From Cyclospora cayetanensis (lineage: Eukaryota > Apicomplexa > Conoidasida > Eucoccidiorida > Eimeriidae), in contig NW_020312557.1 in assembly GCF_002999335.1 (NCBI RefSeq), positions 124,001-188,000 of the forward strand: a DNA stretch of 64,000 nt, in the 5' to 3' direction. The position numbers were made by a program, and so were the translations under genes. The notes beneath the pieces are model-generated. The model was not told where the DNA came from. It was given only the letters and a program-made list of their open reading frames with translations, and did no database searches. Of this stretch, positions 48,649-60,300 are shown piece by piece. Within the stretch, counting starts at the first letter, position 1; each line of letters starts with the position of its first letter.

Positions 48649-50900
48649 TGCTGGAACGCTGCAGAAGCAGTAAAGCCAGCAGCGCATGACGCCATGAATA
48701 TGCTACACATTTCGGCACTTGTCATCGGGAAAGTCAGCATAGGACAGCGGCGTATTTCTGCCTCGCAGTCTCATATCTTGAGTATGCGTGCATAGGTTCA
48801 ACCGGTATTGCAGAGGTACAGATGCAATTCTACTTTTGAGGTGTAAATATAGATCTTAGATGGCGAGGACAGACACGTGTAGAAGCAGTCATGTGCTTCT
48901 TTTCAGAATCGTGCTCCGTATGCCTATGTACGTGTATCTTTCTGTGAGTATATGCTTATGCATATATATTAATCAGTTTGTCTATAACACATGAATTCTA
49001 CAAACCCAGATACTCTCACGCACATGTATGCATGCGCACATATGGAACGATGTGTATTGTTACAGCAAAGAGCACTCGAACGTAGACGTGCATGAAATGC
49101 ATACACATGAACTGTATATAACCAATGGTGTATATACGGATTCATGCCTCGAAAGGTCGTAGGACGGTTGGAATGCAGATGTGTAACGCTCAAACGCGGA
49201 CTTCAAGTGTTTGAAATGGTATCACCTCTTTGTGGTGGATTGTGGAACATGGGCTTTCACACAACACTATGTGACCCGTTTAAAACAAAAACAGTCATTT
49301 TCTTATAAATAAAATATCTCGATAACAGTATGAATATGAATCAATGAAGCCAGGGAATGCACCGACCTTCTGTAGGAGACTGAGACAGCCTTGGATAGGG
49401 GCCTGCTTGAGTATAATGATTGAACTCCCTACTCGTCGCTTTAGGCACAAGAAGTGCTAATTTCCAAGCGCTAGTGCGGGGAGGCGCCAAAGTGTACCTT
49501 AAGGTATATGCATGCGCCTTACCGAAGAAGCCCTCACGATTCTAGAGCCAACTAGTTGTCCAAATGCTGCTATCAGTACAAGCCAGCGTGTTTGCGATCT
49601 TGCTCTTCACCAGAGAGCTCTGCCGTGCATGTCAGATCGCTCGATAATCCGCCTCCAAACTCCAGATTCACCCACATGCGTAGCAAAATTTGAGCACAAG
49701 TGAGGCAAAGAGGTATATGGGAAGTCGGCAACAAGCACGAATGTCCTACTTTCTGTTGCCACAACCGACGGTTTAGGACTCAGATAGAGGCACATGGAGG
49801 TGAGAGGCAGGAGAAAAAGATAAGGGATGCGCCTTAAGGACAATGATAATACGGAAGGATGAAGTCACTACATTGTAAGCAATAGAGAGATGCGCAGAGG
49901 AAAAGAGATTGGCACGGAGAGAACAGCTAATGCGCTCCAAAAAGGCTCCCACGAAGGGGGCTTTAACCCCAGATTTTAGTGCCTCTAATAAACAAGCATA
50001 CCCTTGGCAAATGCCCAGAGGCCACCTAAATCCTAAAACACAAGACCTTTAAACGAAGGAACCGGAGAATGGTCTCTAATTGAGGCATCGAATACAAAGG
50101 CGTCAATCAGAGTTTGAGCTGAGCCACCAAAGCCAAATGTCTAGGATCTATGGCTTAGGGTGATCCAGAAGGTGATTGACTGCGGCCCTCGTGTCTTCAT
50201 GGATCACCCCTCCGGAGGGGCAAAAACCAAGGGCCAAGCTATCAAGGCGGCTCGCGGGGGAGTCTGCACCAAACTTCTGAGAAAATGACACGTTGGGAGG
50301 AGGAAAACGGAAGCTCTGGACAAGCTATGTGCATGGGGTATCACGGAGAGGACGAAGTGAGCAGAGAGGTCGACTGCTGCACGAAGTAGCTGGAGCAGCG
50401 TGGAAGGCAGAGACCATGGAGGCGTAACTAAAAATGATAGCAGGGCAGAGGATTCACTGCAGGGAGAGGCTAGAGAATACGAAGGCCTAGTTAGTGAGCG
50501 CCAAAGAGCAGGTAGACGTAGAAAAGGCAGCTAGAAACGTAGGCTATTTTCCAGTTGTGAGGCTGGGTGGCACGCTGAGCAAGGGGAAAACTCACTCGAA
50601 GGAGGGTAGCAGCAACCCTTAAAAAGCTATGCACACCAGGCCGATCGAAACGCGAGAGTTCTTGCGTCGCCCACCAGATAACCGTCGTCTGCAACCAAAC
50701 ATAAGGCAGAAACCCCAATACACAAAGGCGACTTGCTAGGCAAGAAGGAAACGGGCGTACGGCATTCGTGATGCACGCGATTCTTCCTGAGAAAGCCGGC
50801 TGTAACATGCCCCTGAGATAGCGAGAGAAAGAACAGTAGGCGGCCATCCACGCCGGGACATCCTCGTACAGGTGCGAAATTTGAAAGACGACAGTCAGTC
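48649..50900. other. Intergenic region, no gene recognised
   Basis: 2.2 kb between the perforin-like gene and the 3' end of the minus-strand gene. Only short frames are present (for example 49512-49703). There is AT-rich simple sequence near 48900-49140 with repeated TATATG/CATATA words. Nothing else is supported. Confidence 0.45.
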
Positions 50901-50928
50901 AGCCGCAGACTCTGGCCACCAAGATGCA

Positions 50929-53900
50929 CTAACAAGGCACGAGCGACTTAGGGAGCTTATTGACATTGGGGTAAGTAAGAACCAGACCACCAAGACGGCA
51001 GGCGAAAGCAATGAACCACTGCAGTATGATCCTTGCCTGGAGCTGATGTAGCAGCTGCGGATCCCCGACTCTCTGCTCGAAGACCTCGTTCCAATACGCC
51101 GTCTGAGTGCATGCGTAGACACCGCAAATCTCAAGGCCTAGAGCCAATCCGCTGAAATATGTATAGGCCACGTAGCGAATCTAAGGGACATCTTACCATA
51201 AGGTGCAGGAGACCCTCGAGGTCTATGAGCTCCGCCTCGCTGTCGATGGCGCCCCCAGGCCATACATGCTGCGAAGGGAGTTTGCTTTTCTGCAGCCAAT
51301 CGGGTCCGAAGAGTTTGCGCATGCATTTGTCAACTTCTGGTTGCAGTGCTGAAGCACAAATCCTAAATCCCTCCACTAGGCCCTCAAGCAGAGCTGCTGA
51401 ACCGCCAGATGGGTCTGTAATGAGAGGCGGATGCATAACTGTGGTTGAGGATGACGAAGCCACTAGCCAATCCGTCTGGCAGCAATAGTACACACACACA
51501 AACATCGCGAACTTTAATCCCTGAGCTCTGAGGCCTGCACTAAGGTCCTAAGGAGGAAAACACTACATGCGGAGCAGGCAATTTACTCACGTAACGGGTA
51601 ATGACGAACGATAGGAAGAAACAAACCGTTGCTCGAGGGGGCGGCTGACCTTAAGTTCTGGGGGAGCTCTTCGGAGGTTAAGAACCTGGGCCTTCATCAC
51701 AGCCTCCCCCGCCTCTCGCGCTTCTAGACCAGCAACCTGCCATCCTTTCAGGGCGATTTTTTCATCGGGGCCCCACACTTTGAAGTACCTTTCGCAGCCG
51801 ATACGCCAGCCCAGCAGCAGCCATGAATTGGGGAGGCAGAGCGATCGATAGCTTTTGAACCCCTGCAAGGCGCCTACCAGCAAACAACACCGAGACAACA
51901 TAGGAACGAGACAGCGCTAAACTTCTCTTCTATAAGCAATGCGCCCCTCATAATTGCCTCTGCACAAAGGAGAAGGAGTGGCAAAGCCGGGACAGACACA
52001 TGCACAGAGAGCACTTAACTGCGATCAAGCACTTATAAAAGGCTGGCATAGAGAGTAAAAAGCAGAGAAAGGAAGGCACCCATTCAGAGATGACCGGCAT
52101 AAAAAGCGCCGAAGACTTGTATGCTTCCTGCCACTTGTAGCAAAACGCTAGACGTACAAAAAAAGGCTCGCGGGGAGGTAATAACTACTTGTTTTCTCTT
52201 GAACAGTTGTGGCTGCGGCTCGATATCGTTCTTGGAGGCCCCACGGTCTCCATTCACGCAAGCCTCCCCTCCTTTGCCGACCGTCGAGGTCCTACGCCTG
52301 TTCAAGCGTGCACTACCTCGCATGATCTGCTGGTGGCTGAGAGGTCTTTGTCCCTTTTGCTCCAACTGCTCGAGGTAAGGCAGGAGGACAGGCAGCACAT
52401 CGGCTCCAAAACGCGCAGCTTCTGCTGCTTCGGAGATGGAGAGGCATCCCTCAACAGACCCCCGATGTGGAGTAAGAGAGGGTCCCCAGGATTGGGGAGG
52501 AAGCGCACGAGCCTCTTCTAGCTGCAGACACAGGGAGTTAGGCAGAGTAGACCGTTGGGAGGCAGGGTTAGATACCTGTGACGGATCAATAAGAGATGCA
52601 ATTATACTTTGGGGGAGAAAAAAACGAGACGTTGCGTTTAAGCCAGGCATGTAGCGCTAGAAAGAAGACTACAAGGAACACACAACTGCAAACGCAAGGG
52701 CATCAAGAGGCATACATATCTACCCATATTCACGAGCACACAAGCAAACCACGTAGTAGGGATGGCGTAGAGCAGAAGCAGATATAAATATGTACATGTA
52801 TCTATATGCATGAAGCTAGGGATTGGCACCTGCATACAAATCTCCCTGGGCAAAGAGTGAACCCCTTAATCAGCTAGCTAGTTATTTCTGATGCGCCTGC
52901 CTGGATAAGTGGAGGGTTTGTCGGGTCTATCACGTGGAAGACCAAGGTGCCTTCATTAAGGTTTTCTGAGTGGCGGAAGACGCGGAGAGATCGTGATGAA
53001 TGTACACCCAAGCTCCGGCAACCACCCATGCCGGGTTGATCCCAGACAAACAGCAGGTGCCTGAAGAATGCATAAAGCGCATTCACTTCGCATGCATGCT
53101 TACCGGGCAAGTCATGGTGCCTCTTCAGGGTGGGAGTGTCGTGTGCGGGTAGCTGACACAATATCGACTCCTAGTGGCTCTGTTGAATTAGTAGGGCTAC
53201 AAAAGACGCGAGAAAGCGGCAGAGCCAGCGGCACAGTGACTAGAAAGAAGAGGACGCGCACGAGAAAGCACATAAGCAAGCAGGCTGATGTGAGAAAGAT
53301 ACCCCTGCTGATTGGCCACAAGATATGTACAGGACCCCCCGGTGCCCAGCAAGAATCCGTCGCTTTGACAGCCGAACTCCGAGCAACAGAGCGGAGGGAT
53401 CTCTTCGGAAGGAAACTGAGACGGCAGCAGGCAGAGGAAAAACGCACAAAAAGAAAACAGAAGTCGGTGTGTATGAGGAAAAGCTCAGGTAGAGGGGCTG
53501 CCCTAGGAGTGTGCCATGGAAGAAAGCCTACAGTGCAGTGTCCGACAAAGGAGGGAGACACGGCAAGACCTCTTAAATCATCCATCAGCACACTGTCACC
53601 AAATGAGGGCCCGTGAAACAGGAGGATAAAGATCTAGAGAGAAAGAGAGTGGTTGGCAATGCCTTACGCAGACCCTGAATCCGAAAGTGGGAGCAGGAAC
53701 AATTGATCAGAGAGCACTATCAAGCCATCGAGAGGCGGGAAAACAGACGCCTTGACATACGGAGAGACAAACAAGAAGGGGTACTTGATGGCGCGCAAGA
53801 ATCGTTCATCAAGAGGGCCACAAGAGCGCATGCGAGACAAAAGAAGCACCAACCCCATCTAAGGGAATGCAGGCTTTCAGTAGAGACGTGCGGTCGGCCA

Positions 53901-56095
53901 AAAGTGTTCGGTACCTCAATCCATAGACCCTCTTCAAGCGTAACTCGGTCGCCGCCTCTTCTGTCCAGCACGAGTGGGAAGGACGTGAGATTGACGATGC
54001 GAATCAGAAGGGATCGATGGGCCTTCCTGAGGCGGCGCTTCCAATCGATGTTGCGCACGTTCCATAGGAAGTGAGAAGGAAGAGAAGGGGGAAGAACCGC
54101 AGGGTCTGGCAAGATGGGTGCGGAAGAACTCCGGAGCGATTCGAGAGCGAGATGTAACTCTTCTCGGCATTCTGATGGGGATATGCAGCAGCATGCGGAG
54201 GAGCAACGGTCAAAGAAGGCGGTGCAGCCCTATTGGCATGCATGCACTTAGCGTGTGGGATCGACGGTTCAGGAATACAGCAGGGAGAAGTGGAGAGAGA
54301 GAGATCGCATACAATGGCAAAGAGAGAGGTACGCGGCCCAGCACGCGACTCTTGGGAAGAGGGGCACGGAAAAGAGACATTTGAAGTGAAGGAGAAAAGG
54401 CAGAGACGGTGGGAGAAAGAAGTAGCAGGCAAACACGTCCGCCGAAGAATACTCGGCAAACAAAGAAGATCCAGACAGCAGGTGTATACGGGCACGCCGG
54501 AAGAGAGAGGTGAAAAGCATTGGAACCAGACTTTACATATACACGGTGAGGGGATGCCAGCGACGGCTATAAATGGGAGTCTGACAAATCTGCATCGAAA
54601 TATATATATATATATATATATATCCACGAAATATGGGATATTGGAGTGCCAGGAGCCGTATCAGAAACTCACGCTTTATAAAGGCACTTCCTTCAGGAGT
54701 CTCCCTGACGTTCACCACGAACTGCGGAGAGACAGCAGCGCACCAGACGTTCGTCCGCACATACTTACAGAAGAGTGGAAGCACCGTCTCTCTGACAAGG
54801 GTCCAGCGAAACGGCTGCTTAAAAGGCCTTTAGACTTAAGCGAAGAGACCAGAAGTGCGCAACGGAGAGAGGGTCGAGGCACAGAAGAGCAGATCAGCCG
54901 ACGGGAGAGGCAATGAGCAGCAAATATCGCAGGGAAAAGCCCCAAGCCACAGACGTTACAGTGCAAGGGATGCCGGAAAGAGGACCTTGCTAAAGACGGT
55001 CAGGTCCGCAGAGTAGGTTAATTCAAAAAGCGATTTGGCTTCTGGAAGGCCTTGAGCTCGCGAGTCAACATTACAGCCCATTGCGCTGACATGTCTAAAC
55101 AATGGCAACAGAAGGCATACAGCAAACCCTGAAGCCTGAAACACAGAAGAAACCTTCCAAACGCCAGGCCATAGCTACAAATCGTAAACTGTGCACTTCA
55201 CACCACGTACGCCAAGCCGCAAGACTGACTTGTTTTCCCCCAGGACCGGGATCTCAAACTCGGAGCAAATGATATACTCAATGCCAGACAAAATCACCGC
55301 ATATTGGATCTGAAGACACACGCAGCACGCGCTAAAGCGCTTCAGCAGACGGGGTCTAAACACAAGAAGCCAGTGAAATCGATGCGCATGCGTGGTCAAC
55401 GACCTGCTGCTGATCGAGGAGGTAACTCTGCAGATCACCAACGAGGGCAAGGGCGGCAGCCACCAGATCATCATAGCTGACCTTCCCGCTAAATGTACCG
55501 AGCGACCGCGTTGCCTCTGAGAGGCAAACCATCTCCTGTCGAGGCTCTGAAACATGGGAACGCCAAGCATCATGCACAGCGAGGAACTCATCCCGTGCAA
55601 GAAAGGGTGGGCAAGGCCAAACATCTGGGAGAAGGGAGGTGTGCACACAGGACGCATGATACTATAGCAGGGAAATGCTGAAGGGGAAAACTGAAAGGCA
55701 GTGAATACAGACGTATGGCCTCTAAAGGTTGCCGCCTCCAGTTCCCATGATGGAGAATGTGCAGATGGCGGTAGAAAGTCACGCTGCAATAAAGCATTAC
55801 ACATCCGTACACACAGAAAAAGCACGCCCCAGATTATAGGGGTTCTGCATATCTGAATGCATGTCTTCGGTTGTCTTGTTTCTGAAGTTTGCACTGAGCC
55901 ACTTGGATGCCTCATTGCGGCATTTGAGCAAGAGGCCTTTTTTCACGGGATTTCGCGAGCCTCGCCTCAGCTTTATAACACGCAATCCACCGGAAGAACA
56001 ACTTAATCCAAATCTTAGCCTACGCTGTTCTGCACACGTACATACCTCGTGAGGTTTACAAAGTGGAACTCGCTGCCGCGTGTAGAGGATGACAT
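50929..56095 (-). CDS. Multi-exon gene of unknown function, weakly VPS13-like
   Basis: A series of minus-strand exon-like blocks between GT/AG sites. Block 56095-56046 starts ATG and reads MSSSTRGSEFHFVNLTR. Later blocks are 55309-55211 (ILSGIEYIICSEFEIPVLGE), 55135-54986 (CLLLPLFRHVSAMG...SLFELTYSADLTVFSK) and 54763-54673 (YVRTNVWCAAVSPQFVVNVR). About 54030-53914 reads LLIRIVNLTSFPLVLDRRGG, and about 53060-52890 reads LLFVWDQPGMGGCRSLG...TLVFHVIDPTNPPL. Longer blocks lie at 52650-52090, 51880-51600 (LGWRIGCERYFKVWGPDEK), 51480-51200 and 51130-50929 (stop). An ATSRSLGTF-like block at about 55580-55380 (ATRSLGTFSGKVSYDDLVAA) may also be coding. 'IVNLTSFPLVL' and 'WDQP' recall the beta-rich SHR-BD part of VPS13 lipid-transfer proteins, but no chorein domain is present and the gene is far shorter. 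Several junctions are unresolved, so the family is not established. Confidence 0.4.
54600..54625. repeat. (AT)n microsatellite
   Basis: A perfect AT dinucleotide run of about 26 bases. It lies between exon-like blocks of the minus-strand gene, so it is probably intronic. Confidence 0.95.
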
Positions 56096-57302
56096 TCTAG
56101 GGGTGCGGCGGGTGAGCGCCGTGTCATAAATGAAAACTCAAGGGATGGGGGATAAATGCTGTATGATGGCCTAAGCGAGCTCTGACGCCATTGGGATCTG
56201 TTCTGTAGGCACGTTCGGCTCAAAAGAGGAAATCGGCTAGTGCCGAGCTCTGGCTGTCCACCGTTCAGCGGGCTGGCAAGACACTGTAGACACTTGTCCT
56301 TGTTGCTGTTTCTCGAGTCCTCCCCCAAGCCCTCAGACGCATTAATTGACTTGTGGCTTGGTGCCCTCTGGGGCTTAAGGGCCCCACGGGGCCCCAAGGG
56401 CCCCCAAGGAAAGCAGTGCTTGCGTGTGTAGGTGGGTGGAACCCAAGGGTAGCACAGCGACAGGGAGTAGACCGGACGAAGGTGCCTCGCGCCTAGATGC
56501 ACATACCCTATATCTGGTCCACGCGAGATAATAACACGAGAAAACAAGAAAAGGTGAGCCTGTAATCTTCACAAGCTAACTAGCGGCACCAAGCTATGGC
56601 CAGCTTGCAGAGCTCCAGTTGCGATCCATACACCTCAGAGTCCCAGCACAGCTCCCGTAAGGCACATCCAGCCCAAAAATAATAAAATATGAAACCGCAC
56701 GCAGCCCGTAAAATGCTCATGGGATCGCTTTCTCTGCATGCAGGGAGAGGGGGGCCCAGAGGGGCCCCATCAATCTGTTGCGTAATTCTTCTTTCCACCG
56801 AATGGGCCTGAAATTGACATCCAATACAAAGATTTTGGCGAAATTCGTAACTTATGGCTGTCCGCAATTAAGCCCAAATATGTTACACCGTTTGGCTCCT
56901 GCTGGCTCAAAGTGAATATGCCTTCTCCGAGCCTCTGCTAGACTCCCGAAGGGCCCCTGCTAGACTTCCTTCTGTGTGTGTTGCCCAACCTTAATTCGTA
57001 TTACAGCGCAAAGGGGGACGCTTGTCCGTCTAAGACTGCGTGTTCGTCTATCCCAAGCCTGAAGATCGTATTCGAAGCCATATCTTCTTCTCGTTCTCCG
57101 ACATCTACGAGCCCTTCAGTGAAGGAACCAACAGCGTCCGTTTCATGGAGAGGCGCTTCCAAAAGCCATGCTAGGATGGTTCGTGTTTTGAGGCCCCGCC
57201 CTATTGCGTGTTCTGTAGACGCAGGAGACCGGATTGTGAGGCTCGCATGAACGAAATATGACACAACTCAAGCATGCATGCAAGGGTTAGTTTGTATGCG
57301 TC
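56096..57302. other. Divergent intergenic region
   Basis: 1.2 kb between the putative start of the minus-strand gene and the plus-strand ATG at 57303. Around 56355-56410 is a GGGCCCC-rich patch with repeated GGCCCC(A/C) words. The frame 57264-57001 (minus) or 56978-57250 (plus) is open on both strands but starts without ATG on the minus strand and has no recognised motif. It may include both promoters. Confidence 0.35.
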
Positions 57303-60300
57303 ATGCCTCCCTGGAATGCTCTGTGTCAGGGCCTTGTGCTCTCTGGACGCCGACTTGGCGGTCCTGCCTCTCGTAGGCTGCAGCAGCGGCGTCAGCGGCT
57401 GCTACAACAACAGGCTGAGCAGAGAACCCCTTCCCCGAAAGCGACACCTGCAGCAAGTGCTGTGCCCTTCATGGCAGGAGGCAGGATGGGGAGCGATCCG
57501 CTACACTTGAATGATGAGACTCAGCAGCAGCAGCAGGGTGGCCCTCCCAAGCGGGTAGGCACTGGCCACTTCAGGGATCCCATGAGGGCCCCCGTGCCGG
57601 TAGAGGGCGGGAATCCAGCACACACTGAGTTCTTGAATATGAATAAACAGGATCTGCAAGCTCGGGTTGTAGAACAGCTTATTGCCTTAAGGAGGCAGAA
57701 GCAGCAGCAGCAACAACAACAACCGCAGCAGCAGCAGCGGCAGCACGGTGAGGCTGCTCCCCAAAACGCCACTGTGCATGCACCCCCCGAAACAGCACAG
57801 AGGGAACCAAGGGATTCAGATCTCCCATTGGCCGTTGCTGATGTGTATGTACACCACGAGCAAAATATCCGCAGCGTCGCCCCAAGGCCACATGCCTTTG
57901 TGGAAGCCTGCGTGAGGGACCTCATGGCGGGAGCTTCTGCAGCTGCAAATCCTCTGTACACCCCAAGCATCCCGCTGGGGGAGGAATGGGGAGAAGAGCG
58001 TCCTTTTGAGTACCATGACTCAGAGAAAGAAAAACGCGCCACGAGGCCCTCAGAAGCACAGCTTCGGCGAGCTGCTTCCCTTGTGGGGGCCCCCGGTGTT
58101 GAGTTGGTGCATGCAGAAACAGAGGCAGCTTTATTGCACCTCAAAGAGGCCTCCCAGGGGATATGTGATCCTTCTTTCAAAGGGGCACCTGATGAGCCAA
58201 ACGGCTCCTCTACGGCGTTTAAGACGGTCTCAACAGAAGCTGCTGCTCGTTCGGATGGGCAGAATGCCGAAGAACGCATCGATCGATGGGGGGCCCCCCG
58301 AGAAAGTCCGTATGATAGACGTCAGGGAGCACCCAGCGTGGTGCTTGCGGGATCCTCCCGTCAGCTGCGCTCGTTTTTTCGGTCCGACGACTCCCCCGTC
58401 ACTTGTAGAGAAAACCCCTGTGGGGTCCATTTACCAGCTGTAGAGGAGTGCCCGCATGGGAGCCCCCTCCAAACAGAGATCCCCGAAGAAGATACTCCCC
58501 GTGCATCGATGGGCCGTGCGAGGCGGCGGACCAGCAATACTGAGACCACGCTGCTAGAAGTGGCTGGATCCCCTCTTCTGGGTGAAACGATACGAGCGAG
58601 TGAAGAGTCTTCACGGGCCTGGGAAGCCGTGTTGGGGGCTTCCTCTGCCGCTGCTCCTGTACAGACCCCTTCTGCACTCGCGGGAGACTCTCCTGGGGAT
58701 GTGCATTATCTTCCTTCCGACCCGTTTTCCGACAGTAAGGAGACGAAAAGCCACCCGGAGCTTTCGTCCCTTTGGACCGCCCGAGGGGCCAGGCTTGGCG
58801 TCGTGAGAGACTGTCGTGTTCCTATTGATTTCAGACCCAACGTGTGCGTCAGAGACTACCGCGGATGGAGCACTACACGTTTGGGGTCTTCGATTTCGGG
58901 AAAGGGGCACGATAGATTGTCGGTCCCTCGGGGTGGTGATGGGGGGTAGAGGTAGAGCACGTTTTGCCTTTGGAGGTGGGTGCTTCGCGATGTGCAGCTT
59001 GAACCTCTCAACTCTGGGGGCTTACTGGGCGGCTCGAAGGTCCAGCTGTTTGTTCGATGTCTCTTACCGCCGGCTTCTGGAGGTGCGCGGCAGAGACAGA
59101 GTCGCGTTCGCTGACCTTTTGGCATCTTGTGATATGCAGAGGATGATGCGGGTACGTCAACACAAGAGTCTTCAAGGCCCTCCTGTCCTTCCCCTCCCGC
59201 GGAAGCTTTTGCTATTGTGTTCACATGCTGCTGCTTGTGCAGCGGCCTGAGTCGCTGCGGCGGGAGATCCTTCTCTGCCGGCACTACTGATAGGAAGCAT
59301 GCCGAGGTTGACCAATAATTGGAGCTGTTGTTGCTCGGGCTGCAGCGGCAGGAGAAGAACGGAAGACACTGGCTGATACGCCCAGCAGTTCCCCGACTCT
59401 CCTCTAATAGCATCTTACCGCTCGTGGTTTTCTTCTTGTCTCTGTCTCCGTGCGGTCTCGTATTAGGTAGGCGAGGCATATTCAGCGCTGTTGCTGGACA
59501 GCAAGGGCCTTCTGATGGATGACTGCTGCGTCCTCAAGGCACCCGACTTCATCGAGATCCGTTCCTCAGGCCATGCTTTCTCCCAGATATTTGAATACGT
59601 TGCGGAGCTCGCAAACTTCTGCACGTAGGCCGCAAGTTGTAAACATAAAATCAAAAGCCGCAGTCGCTGACTGTTTCGTTCTTTTCTTCATCACGAGACG
59701 CATTGGGAAGGTTTGCACTTTTGTTTTCCTATACCTTTCTAAAATATCTACCTAAATCACGCGCTGTGGGGTTTAACGTTGAAAGTTTAAAGTTAGACGT
59801 TCTTATTTGCTGCGATTCCATGCTTTTCTGTGGTCCGTGGCTTGTAATTTAGGAAGAGTGGGATGCAGGTAGCTCTGCAGCCTTCGTCGAAGAGCTGCGT
59901 GCTGGCCCTGCAGGGGCCCCTGGCAATGAAGCGTTTTGTGCAGCAGGTGGAGGGCGCACTTATTCGCGAGTAGGGTCCTCCTTAAATTCTATACCCTCAC
60001 AGTGCAACCCACGTTTGCTGACCGTTGTTCAAGGGGTGGCTGCACTGCATGCGGCTGCCCCAAAATTGGCGAGAACGCTGCTGTTTGGAGTTGGAAACTC
60101 TGGATCGGGGGCTTGTGGCTGGGGTGTCAGGGGAGAGAAGACAGAAGCACCATCTCGAGGAGCTCTTCGCGTCGCTCTGTATGATTTCTGGGGGAACCCG
60201 TTGTCTCCCGCTGGTCTCTCTCAATTGCCCTTCATGTCCGCCTGGCGCCTTGAAATAAGGCTCCCCCGAGATCCAAATATTGGTTCTCGCTCTCAGTACG

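Noticed and set aside
53068..53616. 182-codon plus-strand open frame (Arg/Lys/Glu-rich)
   Set aside because: It lies opposite exon-like blocks of the minus-strand gene and its charged, repetitive composition looks like an antisense shadow. No family motif.
54004..54916. Long open frames on both strands around 54.0-54.9 kb
   Set aside because: They arise from GA/CT-rich sequence and run through the AT microsatellite. Only the short blocks flanked by splice sites look protein-like.
57521..58279. 252-codon minus-strand frame opposite the Gln-rich region, with a poly-Cys run
   Set aside because: The Cys/Gly runs are the reverse reading of CAG repeats. The plus strand has an ATG, a leader-like N-terminus and continuity to GcvT exons.
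58797..58840. A possible ~32-nt intron (GTGAGAG...TTTCAG) at the end of the Gln-rich frame
   Set aside because: Far shorter than any other intron in the window, and the resulting frame meets a stop without reaching the GcvT exons.
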